DNA of 64,000 nt, from contig OZ020485.1 of the NCBI GenBank assembly GCA_963971405.1, forward strand, positions 11,284,001 to 11,348,000, in the 5' to 3' direction. Source of the stretch: Psococerastis gibbosa. Taxonomy: Eukaryota; Arthropoda; Insecta; Psocodea; Psocidae. This document shows, piece after piece, positions 60,421 through 64,000 of the stretch (its first letter is position 1; every line of letters begins with the position of its first letter). Below the pieces are notes generated by a model that was given only the letters and a program-made list of their open reading frames with translations, made no database searches and had not been told where the DNA came from. The position numbers were made by a program, and so were the translations under genes.

Positions 60421-61989
60421 CTGGAGAAACTGGATTGTGAAAAATGGATTAGTCTGATAGGTTACTATACTGGCAATATCTGTCATATACCGAACATCCA
60501 ATGTCATCGCACATAGCAGTGCGCTAATATTGAAAGCACAATATTTTCAGATTTTCCACAAGCTATGGCTAATGGGTCAAAACTAAGCTTTCGGAACTAA
60601 GAACTAAGAACAAAAGAACTAAGAAAATCTTGAAAGCAAGACACATCGAAAATTGATACCCTGTACCTTGCGGCTAACCTAATGTAGCTTCCAGCAACTT
60701 GTCCAAAGCTTCCACATAACTTTGGTTGCTGGAAGATTGAGTTAGCAGAGAAGTAGGGAGGAGTGGAGTGCTTCAACACTACTATCTAAATCTCACATCA
60801 GTTGATGCAAAGGAGCCGGATTACTATTGTGATGCGATTTTAATCTTGCTGCTTTTACTTGATTGCAGCTCTGTAAATCACTATTCCTTTGATAAATTTT
60901 ATTCGCTCCAGTGCTTTTCGTGATTTCCTTCTCATATTGTTCTGGGCTCATCATTTTCCTCTAACCATTGAAGGAGAATAACTTGCTTGAAGTTATAGGG
61001 TAAGTCGCATGGAACATTGAGGGTGGAATACGATACATAGTCTTATTATTGACGACGGTGCAGTGGAGGCTGCAACACGGTCCGGACAGGAATAGAAAGA
61101 TATCCATCGGTCCTTCTAAGGGCTGAATATCTCTTAAAAAGCAATAGGCTAGCTTTTACAACGCATCAAGGGATTATAGGCAGTGCCGGATTTACCGTGG
61201 GCACAAGATATGTGGGGGCCGTGGTTGCAAAATTTATTTTTCTATAAGTTAAAAATTATTAAACAAAAAAATCTTGTTTGTGGGGGCCGTGGGCCTGTGC
61301 TCCAAGTGCTCATGGGTTAATCCAGCGGAGTGGAGCGGTCGGACGTGTTGGATATCCCACCGGTTGGAAATCCACCGCGCCACGCTAATGGATGAGCAAG
61401 TCGACGCATCGTGTGTGTCCAAACCCACCGCTCCAAGCTGTTGGCACATGCCCGTCTGTGGATAAATCCTGTTTTGGCATATGCCTGCCTGCCAGAATTG
61501 ACTGACTTTGGGTTTGTGCTCACTCAGCCACCTTCGGAAGCAGACGTATGACCTCCAAACGAGAGTTTGTTTTCTCCGTCATTGATTTATATAAAGAGTT
61601 GCCATGCCTGTGGTAAGTGTTGAATGGCTCACATCTCTTCTTTTCAACAGCCACTGCCAGTGTCAAAGAGCCTGGGGGGGGGGCAGCTGAGTCTGGACCC
61701 CAAATTTAGCAAAATAGCAAATTATCAGTCATTTATTTTAAAAAAAATTCCCCGGGAAGACCCCGGTCCCACTGTTCCACAAAAATTTTCAGGCCTATTT
61801 TTTTTTTTAAATGATTTTCCAGGGTAGCCCCCGGCCCCCCTTGTTACCGTAACTGTAATATTCTTCACACGTAAAGTATAAACATAACTGCTTCAAAGTG
61901 CGTAAATTCCACTATTTTGTGCTTATTCATTTCCAAATTAATTCTCCCGGAGGTACCCTTGGGCCCCCCTTCCTTAAAGTAGACTTACT

Positions 61990-62703
61990 CAGCGACGAAG
62001 CCAGAAATTTTTTGTGGAGGGGGTCCAGTTTTCGTGCAACAGCAATACGTAAAGTTTTCCCGTTTACGATAAGTTTTCGAATGGAGTGGTGTTTCATTTG
62101 GCGCCCCCCCCCCCCCGGTATTTTCGTAAAATAGTATAAAAATAGGAAAGTTTTACTCATGGACGCACGCATCTTCTAATTAGGGGCATGATCTGAATTT
62201 CCCCACCCGAGGGGTCGGGTTGCTAAAGGGGCCCCGGGGGTCTCCCCCGGGGAAGGTTTTTGATAAAAAGGCTTGAAATTGTGGAGTATTACAAATTTTG
62301 ATGTATATACGACTTGTAACCTATTCTAAAAATGTTTAGGTTTTACAGCCGAAGAATAGGAGACCTACTGCAAGAACGGGGGCCCATGGTTCTCCCCCGG
62401 GGGAATTATTTTGAAAAAGAATAGGCCCAAAATAGTGGAATTTACGCACTTTGAAAGCAGTTATGCTCATATTTTACAAATGAAGAATATTACAGCTAAC
62501 AAGGGGGGCTACCGCAGGGAATGTTTTTTAAAGGATAGGCCTGAAATAGCTTGTCGGCAAAACAATTTTGATTTTGCAGATGATAACATTATTAAAAAAA
62601 CAGGAACCCGGGGGACCGGGGTCTCCCCGGGGAATTTTTTTGAATAAATATCTGAAACATTTTCTGTTTTGCTAAATTTTGAGGGGGGTTGACTACGCCA
62701 CTG
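61990..62703. mobile_element. hAT-like element with internal repeated units
   Basis: CAGCGACGAAGCCAG and GACTACGCCACTG ends, flanks GACTTACT and GACTAACC (6 of 8). Inside, CTCCCCCGGGG-type blocks near 62241, 62393 and 62624 are followed by AAAATAGTGGA-like sequence. Confidence 0.6.
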
Positions 62704-62867
62704 GACTAACCTACTATTCTTTGGCTGTAAAACCTAAACATTTTTCGGGAAACGAATGGTGGAATGACGCGGTTGCAGCGGCAAAGGATCTTAACGATCT
62801 GCACAGCCAGCAAAAGAAGAAGAAGGCCATCTCTTTCATACGAAAATTTTCCTGCATTGCCATGTAA

Positions 62868-63072
62868 TTCAAGACATGTACGGACTCTGACTTTCACCAG
62901 AAAGGTTGTTGGTTCGAGTCCTACACTTTCTACATTTTCTGGCCATGCTTCGGAGGGCATGTAAAGCAGGCGGTCCCGGGCCTCCCTAGTTGAGTGTAAG
63001 GGAGGGCTTTATAGCCCTAACTCCGCTAGGTTGGCTTAGTAATAGTACAAAAAGTGCTTATTTATTTTTTTA
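62868..63072 (+). mobile_element. SINE-1 copy, internal head deletion
   Basis: CAAGACATGTACGGACTCTG lacks the box A segment, then GGTTGTTGGTTCGAGTCC, GGCCATGCTTCGGAGGGCAT and the full tail. Confidence 0.85.
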
Positions 63073-63244
63073 ATTAATTGTAGATGTGAATTATTTCAAG
63101 ACTGCCATTGGTGGCCATTGAGCACTGGAGCGAATGGTGGAACAATAATTAATGCTCTATTTGGGAAACAGCAGACGACCATAGACACATTAATTAAAAT
63201 TCTTATTAAGTTTCAAAATTCTGTAACATCAAAGTCGAATGAAG

Positions 63245-63419
63245 AACCAGTAGAATCCGGGCTGATGGGCCTTGGTCGAAATGAAAGCGAACTTCCAAAC
63301 GTTTCGTCAACATCTGCGGTCGACATCTTCAGTGGAACTGCGTAGACTTCTAAGATTGTATCTCGGAGGTTCAGCAGCGGAGGCTCAGCTGCAGGCCCAT
63401 CAGCCCGGATTCTACTGGT
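63245..63419. mobile_element. Repeat-C short element
   Basis: ACCAGTAGAATCCGGGCTGA and its exact inverse at the right end; interior GTCGACATCTTCAGTGG and CTTCTAAGATTGTATCTCGG match the 13.1 kb fragment. Confidence 0.75.
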
Positions 63420-63631
63420 TGTTCTTTCAAAATTCTACCTGTAATTTTAATGTTTCCTTCAGTATTTCCTTCAATTATAAAACAATGCAATCATTCTCTT
63501 TTATTCCAACAATGTATTAATTTGATTTTACCGCGCATATTTTAGCCCCGTCACGTGACACCTTACTAATGCGGTATTAAAAATAAACCCCGGGGTTACG
63601 TTCATGCCAAATCGCTGTAACAGCCAATAGG

Positions 63632-63799
63632 GCTGCAGCAGCCTGATCGGGGCGTTTATAATACCGGTATTTATTTAATCCACTGGTAAACAAGATAATT
63701 TTATAATGGAAAGTGCTATTCAAAATTTGTTTGTTTTCAGTTATAATCCTAGGGTATTTATTTAACCCCGGTATTATAAACGCCTCGATCAGACTGCAG
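63632..63799. mobile_element. MITE-A copy
   Basis: CAGCCTGATCGGGGCGTTTA and AACGCCTCGATCAGACTGCA ends; the interior is an inverted match to the copy at 53022. Confidence 0.85.
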
Positions 63800-64000
63800 G
63801 TGCACTAATCTGGACTTTTCGAGGATGATATAGGCTATAAAAAATAACTAAATAAATTTGCAAACAGGCCTAAAAGCCCAATAAAATGCAAATATTATAC
63901 CGTACAGAGTATGAGCTCTATAGAGTTCGTGTCTTCATGTTACAATTTTGTGTTACTAAATTAAGTAAAATATACAGTAGACAGTAATCATCAAACTATA

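Larger units (their letters stand above)
53744..64000. other. right flank downstream of BBS4, no recognised gene
   Basis: Contains a LINE fragment (54780-55165), SINE-1 copies at 56708 and 62868, hAT-like elements at 59878 and 61990, a Repeat-C copy at 63245, MITE-A at 63632 and many C/G tracts. The stretch 57.2-57.9 kb has partly open frames with stops and no family match. A CpG-rich patch with a good donor lies at 58440-58578. Confidence 0.6.

Noticed and set aside
1..64000. CRISPR array, prokaryotic operon, phage or biosynthetic cluster
   Set aside because: Repeats are dispersed or palindromic transposon-like units, not regularly spaced; all solid genes are spliced metazoan genes.

Overview
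The window is animal nuclear DNA, most likely from a repeat-rich invertebrate. Its coding sequence is split into short exons with GT...AG boundaries and matching phases. The genes are metazoan, including a cilia gene, and the introns and intergenic DNA are AT-rich and crowded with SINEs, non-LTR fragments and short palindromic DNA transposons. I see no bacterial operon, phage, CRISPR array or rRNA. The species cannot be named from sequence alone. Gene names come from protein patterns I recognise, not from a database search.

Three genes explain all the convincing coding sequence. (1) Focadhesin (FOCAD), + strand, 1 to 10844: eleven exons (860 codons plus stop) encode the middle and C-terminal part; the N-terminus lies left of the window. 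(2) SLC35F5, - strand, 23672 to 18504: five exons give a 433-residue multi-pass transporter of the drug/metabolite transporter type. (3) BBS4, + strand, 26242 to 53743: eight exons give a 495-residue TPR protein of the BBSome. FOCAD and SLC35F5 converge across a 7.7 kb intergenic stretch. SLC35F5 and BBS4 are divergent, with 2.6 kb between start codons; that stretch contains a near-consensus RFX X-box and a YY1-like element. No functional cooperation among the three is implied beyond shared location.

The rest is mobile DNA. Two tRNA-derived SINE families are present, one with seven copies. Non-LTR fragments include one 5'-truncated copy inserted into a SINE with a recognisable target duplication. 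A cohort of hAT-like elements, concentrated in the BBS4 introns and right flank, includes two with perfect 8-bp target duplications. There are also a TTAA-flanked and a TA-flanked MITE, several nested palindromes, and an 850-bp repeat family carrying CTGT arrays and C-tracts. The last BBS4 intron alone is 14.7 kb and mostly repeats. It contains two short open stretches with splice-like borders, one on each strand, that deserve transcript evidence.

The most notable coding observation is in FOCAD exon 3721-3949. There a motif from the middle of vertebrate FOCAD runs in frame, within about 12 codons, into a motif that lies several hundred residues later in the vertebrate protein. This points to a naturally shortened focadhesin or an assembly deletion. 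The 53.7-64 kb right flank contains no recognisable gene, only repeats and a CpG-rich candidate first exon near 58.5 kb.
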